Source: Protula sp. h YS-2021 (lineage: Eukaryota > Annelida > Polychaeta > Sabellida > Serpulidae). Taken from it: a DNA stretch of 64,000 nucleotides. The translations under genes and the position numbers were made by a program. Below are positions 1 through 13,313 of the stretch, in pieces. Each line of letters opens with the position of its first letter. Within the stretch, counting starts at the first letter, position 1. The notes beneath the pieces were generated by a model. That model did no database searches and had not been told where the DNA came from. It saw nothing but the letters and a program-made list of their open reading frames with translations. Location: NCBI GenBank assembly GCA_949752745.1, contig OX457027.1:56920053-56984052 (forward strand), read 5' to 3'.

Positions 1-61
1 ACAGACGTCATGGAGCGGGTACCAACTTTTTCCGTGGTCAACCGAGTATTCTAACACCACG
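1..61 (-). CDS. RELN: Reelin coding exon 13 (cut by the window edge)
   Basis: Acceptor cccctcatcag|C. Reads VVLEYSVDHGKSWYPLHDVC, matching [20 protein letters not shown]. It continues beyond position 1. Confidence 0.92.
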
Positions 62-3000
62 CTGATGAGGGGCAGAGAAACAGCGTCACGTCACTCAATA
101 GGATTACTCGAAATAATTCCATATTTTCCATTAAATCTACAAGTATCTGTGTCCACACTAGGCAAAATATAACACTTACAAATTTGAATGTATCTCCTAC
201 CATGTTTTATTTGCGCCGATTTTTCTGAATCATAAAGGCCTCTGACAATGGTGAAACTCAAGTTGTGAAAATGGATTTCGCGATGTAGCGGTCGGATTGT
301 GGTATGAACTGTGTTGTGAAGTCAAACTTGGTTTGAAGAAACTTGGCGCCAAGCATGTTTGGCAGGGTTTCAAACCAGGTTTGAAACTAAGTCTTGATTT
401 ATGATGTTAAGTTGACCTAACCAGTTCACTGATGAAAATTGATTTTAGAAAACAATTCATGGGCACATAACTGACCACAGTTATTAACGTTTTGATTACA
501 TTTAGTGACCTAGCTTAGCAACCATCGCATAAGTCGCATAATAACTGCGAGTTCAAACACACTGGAAGAGGGCATAATTTACGGATAATCCGTCCTTACT
601 TTGATGAATTATCGTGACTCTAGCGACTCCGGAATGTGTACATGGAACGCGTAAAAGAGAAAACTCACCTGCTTTTGCCTGCGTGGTGCCCACACCGCAT
701 ATTCAGCATGAACTGTGCGTACAGCGCGTTATCCTGCAGGAGCACGGGATAGACCTGGATATGATCCACCGCCCACACATCCTTGTTGACTCCACTGTGG
801 CGCTTCTGGATCCAGCAGATCCGGGCGTTCGAGTCACGTGACTCCGCTGGCAGTGGAATGCTTATTTCTTGTGACGCCTAGATTTAAAATAGAAACAAAG
901 TCGTCAATGCAAACCCTGAAGTAATGCGGGGAGTGTACAGATATTTGTTTGTTTATTGGTGTTTCAAGTAACTTTCAACGATCACAGCGCTATATCAGGG
1001 CTGCCCTGCCATATTATACTGAAATGGGCCATTCCAGTTTGAATCCCTAGGGGGATCATGATTGATTGCACGGCTAATGGGCAATAGCAGGATTCGAACC
1101 CGCACCGGCTATACACCCTGGATCTTAAGCGAGCGCTCTAGCAACTGAGCTAAGGATGGGGAATGTTTGACCAGCCTGAGGGGGAAAGTGGGAAAGTGAA
1201 ACTGGGGGAAGTTGTGGAGGGAATAACTGAAAAGTGGGAAAACTGCTGGTGAGTGTATGAGAAACAGATGAAACCGACTTTCGCCACACGTAGCGAAATG
1301 GCACCCACTGGCAATTGCAGAAGGCCAGAGACACAATATATCTGGTCAAAGACAAATCTTTCAGTGTTTCGACATAATGATCAGCTTCCAGATTATTATC
1401 TTGAACGAAGTCATGAAAGTAAATATAATGTAACCTCATCACAAAAAAAATTCAGTTTCCTAACCCATTTTGAGATAATGCTCAAGTTCCGGTTTTTGAC
1501 CTTGACCATGACGGAAGAGTCAAGGTCACCGAGGTACCTCTTATACAACTCTTTTAGGCCAAAGGGTAGAAAATTAGTTCAAAACATCGCTCTATCTCTA
1601 ACCGTTTTCGAGATAAGTCGGCCTTTCGTTAACGGCACACGAGGTCACGTGATCTATAAACACCATAATATAGTGATTCCCAGACATTTTTGAGCTTTTC
1701 TTCCTCTTTTTGTTTTGTAGAAAGTGTGATGTTAACAGCTTTCTCATTGCTTAAAAGTGCGAGCTATTCGCCTCTGCCCCACTTGGAGTGTACAGATAAT
1801 ATGAGCCAGTCAAGCAACAACGCTTTGCCGCCGGATCATACTTATTATGGCCGTTCTGATATGGTATGTATTGGGTTTTAAACAATCAATAAAAACAATA
1901 ATTGCGCGCCTTATTAATTTGATTTTCTGTGCTATTTCCACTTGTTGAAATGCAGAAAACACTAGTTTTGTTCCAGTTTGCCCCAGACATATGGGGATAA
2001 CATATATCGATGAATGGAATGAAACTGTTTTAGTTTTACAAAAAGAAAGCGCTTCAATGTGCCAGTTACTTACCTCCTGACTGCCCATAGAAAGCGTTGT
2101 GAGGGTGACAGTTTGTCCAAACTGATCTTCTACATAAGTTAAAACCCTCATCTGAGCATCAGAAAGAACACTGCATTGCTTTCTACCTGCAACATCAATA
2201 ATTCATTCTAATATCTTCCTTGTCATTATAATCGCTGAGGTACACTTTTTGTTTAAATATTATGTTTTCAGACAATTCCCAATGTTTTAGCAACTTGGCT
2301 TACCAGCAGTGTTTTAAATGCCAGTTAACATTTTTGAAAGCCTGAAAATAATCAGGTCTTAACGCAGAACTACCTAATACTGCATATAAAAATAATCAGT
2401 AATTTGTAACTTTTTGCATCTTCAGGCAAAACCGTTGCAAAGGTGGTTGTTTTTATGCTTCCAGTGCATTGAAACAATGACGCAAGGTGTGTCCCTCCCC
2501 GCAATTGCAAGCCTTTATATTTTCCGCCTTTTATTGTCTAAAACTACCTTGTACAAAATAGAAGTGTACACTGCCGGCTTGTCGGAGGTCCATGTAAGGC
2601 GTACAGAGACGCCGGAGCCTAGAGCGACCTGACATGGTGGCGGCCTTGTTGCTGTGCACCGGCCCGCAAGTGATGTTCAGCTCTCCTCCCTCTAACACCC
2701 AGCTGCAAGGAATTCCCAACATGAATAGCATCATTCAAATAAAACCCCGCATGAATAGCATCATTCAAATAAAACCCCGCATCCCACCGAAGCCTTGAGC
2801 GACTTGACCGGCCCGCAAATGATGTTCAGCTCTCCTCCCTCTAACACCCAGCTGCAAGGAATTCCCAACATGAATGGCATCATTCAAATAAAACCCCGCA
2901 CCCGACCGTAGCCTGGACGGACCTGACGGGCCCGCAAGTGATTTGAGCTCTCTCCTTCTAACACCCAGCTGCAAGGAATTCCCAACATGAAAAGCATCAT

Positions 3001-6000
3001 TTAAATAACGCCCCCCCCAACCACCACCACGCATGGATTTTAACATATTACGTTTCCTTCAGTTTGCACTGCAACGTTGAGGGGACATTACGCGAAAGGT
3101 TCCATACCTCTGTGAGAATCCTCCTTCGAAGTCCTCCACCAGTGTTGGTTGTATGTTTTTCCCAGAAAGATCAATATCTCTTGTTGTGGCGTAATTATAT
3201 AACTGGTTTGCGTCATCAAATACTAAAGCTTTACTCTCCGAGTGGCACTTGTGCTTAAAGAGAAAAAAATGCACAGACTTATTTTGTTATTGCATTAGTT
3301 TATGCGCATTTAACATAATTCGCTCTAAATCATCGTTCAAGATCGATACTGTTCTGACAACTGACTTCGGCGATGTTTTAGTTTCGCAGTGTGTTTAAAA
3401 TTCAAATACAAATGCACTCATTGTTTCCCTGTGTATTTTATTGATCTAGCAAAACTACTAATTCTTGTGGAAAAACAAGCCTTTTTACTGATACGTTTAT
3501 TTATACATATATTTGTATTCGTACAACAATCTGAAAGTGTTCTTTTCATCAAATTTGAAATGCTCACCCTTATTGTAGCCCCGGGAAAGAAGAGCCAATT
3601 AGACGGATCAACCGGGTCAAAATCCTCTTGTAGATAGAGCAGAGGCTCGGCGGTATTACTTATAAGCACATTGTCGATGGCCCAGCAGCCGACAAAAGCG
3701 CTGTCATTGGGGGGTACCGTTTGGTACCAGCGCAAGCAAGTGTCAGGTTGCTTTGCCTTCGCAGGGAGCTGTAGTAAGTGAGTTTTAACGTCAACGTGGG
3801 CGGAAAGCCTGAAATGAAACATAAAAATCAGAAATGTTGGTCGTCATATAATATAATATAAATTAAAAGTGGTCAATGCGCATTTGCGCTCTCGCCAAAG
3901 TTTCTTGCCCAAAACCGAACTAATTCATATCTAGGTACGTTTACTTATAAAATAATATACTGTAATATTATTGAAGTATATATGAAGATTTGTGCAGCCT
4001 GGCTTTATAGAAAACCAGTACTGACTTGAATGAATGGAAAAGTTGCCACTCTGTACAATTGTCATCTGTGCTGTAGAAAACGTCGATGTGCTCATTGCCG
4101 TCTGACGTCGAACAAATTCCAGACCCTGGCGCAACAATAGACACAGCAATCAAAATAAATACATCCATCAAATACTGCCTTAATTTAGAGTATAGAGCTG
4201 CGTTGAGGAACATCTCTTTTTGAGTATTGATATCCGGTAACGGAATACTTATTTTGGGGTTAACTCTCCAAATTTTCTTCAATAATTCACCTCTGATTAC
4301 CGAATAACTCGATAGAAGGACTGGTGAAGTTTAAGAGGACACAACTTTTTTGTAGCTAAATTGTCCGGTCTATAAACGAACCCTATTTTCAAATCTGTTC
4401 CTAATGTTGACCCTAATCTCAAATACTTACCTAAACCCTAATAACTAAAGCTGAAGCTTGTTTAGTGGCTGAAATAACTACAAAAAATAATAATAATAAA
4501 TAAATAAATAAAATAGGAGTATCCTTTAAACGACACCATTAGCAATATTTCCCCAGTACATATAGATGCTGATTTTAGGATTTTCTTAGCCAGTTTTAAT
4601 ACGGGCCCACGTGTTTACTTCAGCAATGACGTGATCACACACTCGGGCTTTACTCACCAATCGAAAATTGTATCACCGCTGCCGTGGTCAAATTCAGAGG
4701 CGTTGTAATCTGAAATAAAGACACAGCGCGTATTCTAGAATCTGAAACAGGCTACAGCCTGAACGCCAGCAGTCTAATGATTTATAATTTTGTGTATTTT
4801 GTGTTATGGTATAGAAGCGTTTTTTTTTTTTGCGTATTCTTATTAAAATACGTTTTCTTTCATTATGTACACTTTATTACTTAAACTGTTCCTACAACTG
4901 ACAATGGTAATAAAATAAAAAACCTCGGCCAGGTCAATTAAAAGAAAATTGAGATGAGAACAAATATTTTTCTTCCTGGCCTTGGATGTGGTTCTAGCCC
5001 TGTGATTGGTCATGGTTCAAGCACTCTGATTGGCTGTGGTTCCAGTACTGTGATAATCTTACCAGCTGCCTGTCTCTGTGCGGCTCACAAGCCACAGCTG
5101 AATTTCCGTGTACAATAACACCACAGTCGTTGCTTATATTTACGGCATCGCATACAGACCTTTAAACAAGGAACAACAGAGTCCAAGGAAACTGAGCTCA
5201 GCTGTCGAGAGCTGGGATCATTCAAAATCAAGAATTTCGTGGCATATAATTGATGAGCACCTGGAGATTATGCGTTTAGAGTGAAAAGTAGATTTGCATC
5301 TGTCTAATTTTCAAAATTAGCATCACATTAACTGAAATGTGAAGTGACTCAGTTATTTTTAAAATGATTAAATTCAAACTGCAGGAGATGCACAGGTTGT
5401 GACAGGTTTAAAAGTGCACCAGCAAAAGACGATCCCTATTTTAACACGGCAACTGAGCTATATTGCTCAAAATATAATATTTTACTATGAAAATAACTTT
5501 AAAAAATGAACCGTCAACGCCAAAAATGATTTTTTTGTTAATTGCAATAAACAGTGTACTCGCGCATGACCAATAAAACCATGCGTAGACTGTCAAATAT
5601 CAAAACAAAAATAGTGATACCATAATTTGGCGGACCATTCCGGTGAAGAATCGAAATCTTCTTTAAATATAACACCGTTTGAATTAAAACTCATTAAAGG
5701 CGGTCTTGCTGATGCCAGCTCATCCTCTGAAACACACATGCTGTTGTTGACATTTTTCTGTAAGTTAGACATGTCGGAATTCATTTAGTTTTTTTCTAAC
5801 ACACAACCATTTCGCAGCACCCAACAGACTTTATTTGGACTAAAAGATAAAATTTCTGAACAAAACGTATAGCAAAAGACATAGTGTATTGAAAAAGATG
5901 AAAAGCTGTTTCTTGTCCTAACAGAAATTCAGGAAACTGGCACAGGTAATAAAATATGATTATTTTTGTATCATCATAAATTTTATTATTACCCTCAAGT

Positions 6001-9000
6001 GTAGGCCATGTAAAGCTTCTAATTTTAATAATTTTAATAACACCTTGAACATACTCAGCAACAGACAACTTTATAAAATAAAATTTTAAGAGAGATTGTC
6101 TAAAAAAGATGTTACAACAAGTGAATTGCAGAAGGTAGCCAAAATCAGAAAATTATTCTTATTATTTTGATGATTACTGAATGCATCTTGTGTCTATTTT
6201 TAGGCACGCACTCACCCGATTCCTCACAGAGCTGTAACACAGAGACGCGGTCAAACAAGAAGTGTTGCGCGAGACTAGCCGAAGCACTGTCAAAATAAAC
6301 ACACGTCCTTTATGATTACTCTGGCAAATCCAATGAATTCTACGGGCGTACAAATAAGAAATAGCAACAAATTTTATAAAAAGTCTGAACAGTGAGTGTT
6401 ACACTTGGCAAGTTTCACTTTCCCAGTGTTATGTTCGTATTGCAAAATGAAATTTCCATTTTTTGTCTCTGCAAATCGTCTCCGTCCAACTCATTAAAAC
6501 GCGAATAGCTAGAAAGTCGAAATTTTACATGAGTGTTGGCGGGGGGGGGGGGGGGGCAGAAAGGGCGGCGGTTCCCTCCTGCTGCTGTGTGAAATTTTGA
6601 GGCGGAAAATGACTTAGATATATTGTTTTACTGGGAGTATTAAAAGTAGAACTGTCTAAAATACATAGAGCTGATTGTTTAGTTTCTCAAACCTTATAAT
6701 TTTGAAACCCCGGTATAGCACTCCCATTCTACTGTTTTTTATTTTCTCGCCGATTCATATAATTCCTCTCTTTTCCGTCCTCTTTTTCTCCTTTTGGCTC
6801 TGTTCGGAACTTTGTTTAGATAAAAAAAAACCTCACAACTTTTTTTTAGATAAAAAAACAGTTAGCTTTTCGAAATGCCAAACTTAAATGATTTTTCAGA
6901 TGACTTTTATTCTCCCTCAATATCACTTCAAATGAAGTGCCTTTTTAAGAGATTTGTTTCTGAGTAAAGCAGCTATTTTTTTTGGGGGGGGGGGGGGGTG
7001 AGGGGGGTCTATGCTCTGTGTATTTGTCAGCCAAACATTAATTCGTTAAAAGTTTTCTTTTGTATAAATGTGAACAATGTAGAAACAGGGTTCGCGCTAG
7101 GTTCTCAAGAAAGTGAGTCAAAAAAGAAAAGTGTGACTCAGTTGGGTCCAGAAAAATCGATGGGTTCTGAAAAAGTGAGTTATTTCGTAAAAAATGCCCA
7201 AAAAGTGGACAAAACCCCAGCCAACGCGAACCCTGTAGAAATTTTCCAAATGTATCAATTCGCTTGCAAGAAGCGAAGTACCGCTCTAATTTGCAGCTGC
7301 AAGTCCCTTTTTTTATCAGGTCTCCACGAATGGGACATGACCATGGGTTCTGCTCTATTATCTAGTCGATTTGCTCAGGATTACCTTGCGTACTGTGACC
7401 CGAGACACGACGTTATATCCTGGGCTACGTATTACGAAAATGAAAACATCCCGAAAAACTTCAAGCAAATCAGGACAGGCTTAATTCTATGACTTTGCTG
7501 AGGACTAAGTTATTAGTCCCCCGCCGGGGGACTATAGTTTTCGGGTTTGTCTGTCCGTCTGTCGACACCTTTTTTTGTTAACACACTCAAGCCTACATTT
7601 TTCGACCGATTGTTAAGATATTGTACATATGGCAGTACTGGAACGAACAAGGCTCGGTATTGTAAATGAGCCCTATCGGCCCAAGGACATCGGCCAAGCT
7701 GAACCTCACAAAATTTCACAACCCCATCATACTGGAATGAGTTTGTTAACACACTCAAGCCTACATTTCTGCATCGATTGACAAGATATCTTAACTATAA
7801 GTAGTAGTGGAACCAACAAGTGTTGGTATTGTAAATGAGCCATGTCGGCCCAAGGACATGGGCCCAGTTGAACTTCACAAATTTTCACAACCCCTACATA
7901 CTGGAATGAGTTTGTTAACACACTCAAGCCTACATTTTTTGATCAATTGGCAAAATGTTACACACATAGATAGTACGGGCGGTAACAAGAATTGGTACTG
8001 TAAATGAGCCAAGTCGGCCCAAGGACACTGGCCCAGCTGGAATTTTAAAATTCACGAATATGATACGAATTTCTTAAGGGTTGTAGTCCAACCTAACAAA
8101 ATTAAATACTGGGATTGTACGCCGGCGGGGGACATAATCAGTTTCCCTGACCCACTTGTCTCCCTTGGCCTACTTCTACCCTGAGCCTGTAGTTTTCACT
8201 CTGGACTCATACTAAGTAAAGCTGCAGCATAAAAAGGCTATGAGATCAAAAAAAAAAAAATCAAGCATGGTATCAATGCAGCTCAAACAGAACACCTGTT
8301 CATTGGTATAAAATAGAACGAAAAATAGAAAAGCTGATATGGAAAAGAATAATCCAGAGATAAGGAGACTGCTGATAAACATAACCCAGCCTGCTCCCAT
8401 ACCTTTGTTGTAGGAGTGATAACAATGAAATAGAAGCACAATAATTGTGAAATCTGGGTGAATTTACGACTTCACGGCTATTGGAAAGTAATAATAAAAC
8501 AATTTATGTTTCTATGCTGGGGGTAACAGTAGCGGGTCCGGATTGAGAAATAATGTTAGATACAGGTCATCTTATTTAACGGCTGGGAAGTTTTCATGGA
8601 GGGCGGTTGGAGGAGGGAGGCAGCCAAACCTTAAACACTTCTCCATTGTTATTGGAGCCGACTGCTACTTTTGCTAAATTTTTCATTGCAACTTTTTATG
8701 TCACGCGCTTTGAAATGGGTCAAAAAGCGGTTTAAGATGTTGTACTATAATACACATAAAATACCCTAACAGCAAAAGAGAACACAGGTAAAGTGCATAT
8801 GGAAGACAAAGCAGACAAGAAAGATGGCAGATGAGCAGAGCAAGAGGAAAAAGATTCCTTACACATTTTGAGAAAACAGCGAAAAAAACATCAAAGGACC
8901 CGGAGAAAGACACGCAGTGAAAGAAAAGCACAGACGCAGAGCCACATGAAGAGAGGATGAGACAGACACACAGACATACAGAGCCACATGAAGAGAGGAT

Positions 9001-12000
9001 AAGACAGACACACAGACATACAGAGCTACATGAAGAGAATCAGACAGACACACAGACATACAGAGCTACATGAAGAGAGGATAAGACAGACACACAGACA
9101 TACAGAGCCACATGAAGAGAGGATGAGACAGACACACAGACATACAGAGCTACATGAAGAGAGGATGAGACATACACACAGACATACAGAGCTACATGAA
9201 GAGAGGATAAGACAGACACACAGACATACAGAGCTACATGAAGAGAGGATAAGACAGACACACAGACATACAGAGCCACATGAAGAGAGGATGAGACAGA
9301 CACACAGACATATAGAGCTACAGGAAGAGAGAATGAGACAGATACACAAACATACTGAGCCACATGAAGAGAGGATAAGACAGACACACAGACATACAGA
9401 GCCACATGAAGAGAGGATGAGACAGACACACAGACATATAGAGCCACATGAAGAGAGGATGAGACAGACACACAGACAGAGCCACATGAAGAGAGGATGA
9501 GACATACACACAGACATACAGAGCCACATGAAGAGAGGATGAGACAGACACACAGACATATAGAGCTACAGGAAGAGAGAATGAGACAGATACACAAACA
9601 TACTGAGCCACATGAAGAGAGGATAAGACAGACACACAGACATACAGAGCCACATGAAGAGAGGATGAGACAGACACACAGACATATAGAGCCACATGAA
9701 GAGAGGATGAGACAGACACACAGACATACAGAGCCACATGAAGAGAGGATGAGACAGACACACAGACATACAGAGCTACATGAAGAGAGGATGAGACAGA
9801 CACACAGAGCCACATAAAGAGAGGATGAGACAGACACACAGACATATAGAGCTGCAGGAAGAGAGAATGAGACAGATACACAGACATACAGAGCCACATG
9901 AAGAGAGGATGAGACAGACACACAGACATACAGAGCCACATGAAGAGAGGATGAGACAGACACACAGACATACAGAGCTACATGAAGAGAGGATGAGACA
10001 GACACACAGACATACAGAGCTACAGGAAGAAAATCAGACAGACACAGACATACAGAGCTACAGGAAGAAAATCAGACAGACACAGACAGGCATACAGAGC
10101 TACAGGAAGAGAATCAGACAGACACACAGACACACAGAGCCACATGAAGAGAGGATGAGACAGACACACAGACATACAGAGCTACATGAAGAGAGGATGA
10201 GACAGACACACAGACATACAGAGCTACATGAAGAGAGGATAAGACAGACACACAGACATACAGAGCTACATGAAGAGAGGATGAGACAGACACACAGACA
10301 TACAGAGCCACATGAAGAGAGGATGAGACAGACACACAGACATACAGAGCTACAGGAAGAAAATCAGACAGACACAGACATATTGAGCTACAGGAAGAAA
10401 ATCAGACAGACACAGACAGACATACAGAGCTACAGGAAGAGAATCAGACAGACACACAGACACACAGAGCCACATGAAGAGAGGATGAGACAGACACACA
10501 GACATACAGAGCTACATGGAGAGGATGAGACGGACACACACAGACATACAGAGCTACATGAAGAGAGGATGAGACAGACACACAGACATACAGAGCTACA
10601 TGAAGAGAATCAGACAGACACACAGACACACAGAGCCACATGAAGTGAGGATGAGACAGACACACAGACATACAGAGCTACATGGAGAGGATGAGACGGA
10701 CACACACAGACATACAGAGCTACATGAAGAGAGGATGAGACAGACACACAGACATACAGAGCTACATGAAGAGAGGATGAGACAGACACACAGACATACA
10801 GAGCTACATGGAGAGGATGAGAAGGACACACACAGACATACAGAGCTACATGAAGAGAGGATGAGACAGACACACAGACATACAGAGCTACATGAAGAGA
10901 GGATGAGACAGACACACAGACACACAGAGCCACATGAAGAGAGGATGAGACAGACACACAGACATATAGAGCTACAGGAAGAGAGAATGAGACAGATACA
11001 CAGACATACTGAGCCACATGAAGAGAGGATAAGACAGACACACAGACATACAGAGCCACATGAAGAGAGGATGAGACAGACACACAGACATACAGAGCCA
11101 CATGAAGAGAGGATAAGACAGACACACAGACATACAGAGCTACATGAAGAGAATCAGACAGACACACAGACATACAGAGCCACATGAAGAGAGGATGAGA
11201 CAGACACACAGACATACAGAGCCACATGAAGAGAGGATGAGACAGACACACAGACATACAGAGCTACATGCAGAGAGGATGAGACAGACACACAGACATA
11301 TAGAGCCACATGAAGAGAGGATGAGACAGACACACAGACATACAGAGCTACATGAAGAGAGGATAAGACAGACACACAGACATACAAAGCCACATGAAGA
11401 GAGGATGAGACAGACACACAGACATACAGAGCTACATGAAGAGAGGATGAGACAGACACACAGACATACAGAGCTACATGAAGAGAGGATGAGACAGACA
11501 CATAGACATACAGAGCCGCATGAAGAGAGGATGAGACAGACACACAGACATATAGAGCTACAGGAAGAGAGAATGAGACAGATACACAAACATACTGAGC
11601 TACATGAAGAGAGGATAAGATAGACACACAGACATACAGAGCCACATGAAGAGTGGATGAGACAGACACACAAACATACAGAGCCACATGAAGAGAGGAT
11701 GAGACAGACACACAGACATACAGAGCTACATGAAGAGTGGATAAGACAGACACACAGACATACAGAGCTACATGAAGAGAGGATGAGACAGACACATAGA
11801 CATACAGAGCTACATGATGAGAATCAGACAGACACACAGACATATCGAGCCACATGAAGAGAGGATGAGACAAACACACAGACATACAGAGCTACAGGAA
11901 GAGAATCAGACAGACACACAGACATACAGAGCCACATGAAGAGAGGATGAGACAGACACACAGACATACAGAGCTACAGGAAGAGAATCAGACATACAGA

Positions 12001-12511
12001 GCTACATGATGAGAATCAGACAGACACACAGACATACGGAGCCACATGAAGAGAGGATGAGACAGACACACAGACATACAGAGCTACAGGAAGAGAATCA
12101 GAAAGACACACAGACATGCAGAGCTACAGGAAGAGAATCAGACAGACACACAGACATACAGAGCTACAGGAAGAGAATCAGACAGACACACAGACATACA
12201 GAGCCACATGAAGAGAGGATGAGACAGACACACAGACATACAGAGCTACATGAAGAGAGGATAAGACAGACACACAGACATACAGAGCTACAGTAAGAGA
12301 ATGAGACAGACACACAGACATGCAGAGATACAGGAAGAGAATCAGAAACACAAAGAGACATACAGAGCCACATGAAGAGAATCAGACAGATACACAGACA
12401 TACAGAGCCACTCGAAGAGAGAATCAGTCAGACACAGACATAGTGCCACGCGAATGAATGAGACTTGCAGAGATACCTGGACAGGAAATCCGACAGAGCG
12501 ACGCACAGATA

Positions 12512-12567
<56 letters not shown>

Positions 12568-13225
12568 GAGAGAGGAGAGAGAGATAGAGAGAGAGAGAGA
12601 GAGTAGATAGGTGATATAAACTTCCAGCCAGACTCGCAATGGGACAGCCAGTCGGAAAGCAAATGAGGTACAAAGAAGAAATGAGACAGGGAGATAAAAG
12701 CTACAGTTCAGATAAATCCGGCAAATGTTAGCAACATCCTATAAATCAGAAACAGCCCGTTTCTGCAGATATTCACTCAAAGCAAAGCCAATGGACAGTT
12801 TAAAACATGGTACGATAAGATTCTCAATAATAGCCCCGTAAATGTATTTCATATCGCATCTTTGATAATTATGATCATACTATCCAAGTAAAATAACAGA
12901 AATAGCAATTCGCTTCCAGCCAAAGAGCAGCATTCTACGAGCTTGTTCCTGATACAGTCGTATCACTGTCGATTAGAAATTTTATGAATGGAATTCCTCA
13001 CCACAGACGACTATCACGCTCTCAGTGAAACTTCTATGAGTTGTACAAACTGGCACCAGTTTCAAGGTCGCTTTTTGAATTAGGAGTTTTGCTGTTTTGA
13101 AACTGTTGGTACCTGATAAAATTTTTATGCATATGCTTCACACTTAAGAATAGTGAAGAAAATAGCTCACATCAAGCCAGACATCTTACCGGGCCTCATC
13201 GCAATTGTCGGAAAACTGGCCACAC

Positions 13226-13313
<88 letters not shown>

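Noticed and set aside
1088..1157. Functional tRNA gene
   Set aside because: A and B boxes are present, but the acceptor stem does not pair and a SINE body with an A-rich tail follows.
2800..2968. Additional or mutually exclusive reelin coding exons
   Set aside because: The duplicated acceptors lack donors and run into stops, so they are treated as partial duplications, not exons.
5727..5784. Upstream extension of reelin exon 4 to an in-frame Met
   Set aside because: The acceptor at 5727 gives the phase required by exon 3; the extension would place reelin's start after the reeler domain and ignores exons 1-3.
6998..7492. 164-codon open frame
   Set aside because: It overlaps a MITE with defined ends and target duplication, has no recognisable domain and crosses unrelated sequence types.
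9030..12296. Long open frames of 60-320 codons on both strands
   Set aside because: They are produced by a 42-bp tandem repeat with no stop in most frames; both strands and several frames are open at once and no start, splice or conserved context exists.
8932..12440. CRISPR array
   Set aside because: Contiguous tandem units without unique spacers, in a eukaryotic intron.
12342..12673. Ser/Leu-rich open frames
   Set aside because: Translation of the (GA)n microsatellite, not a protein.
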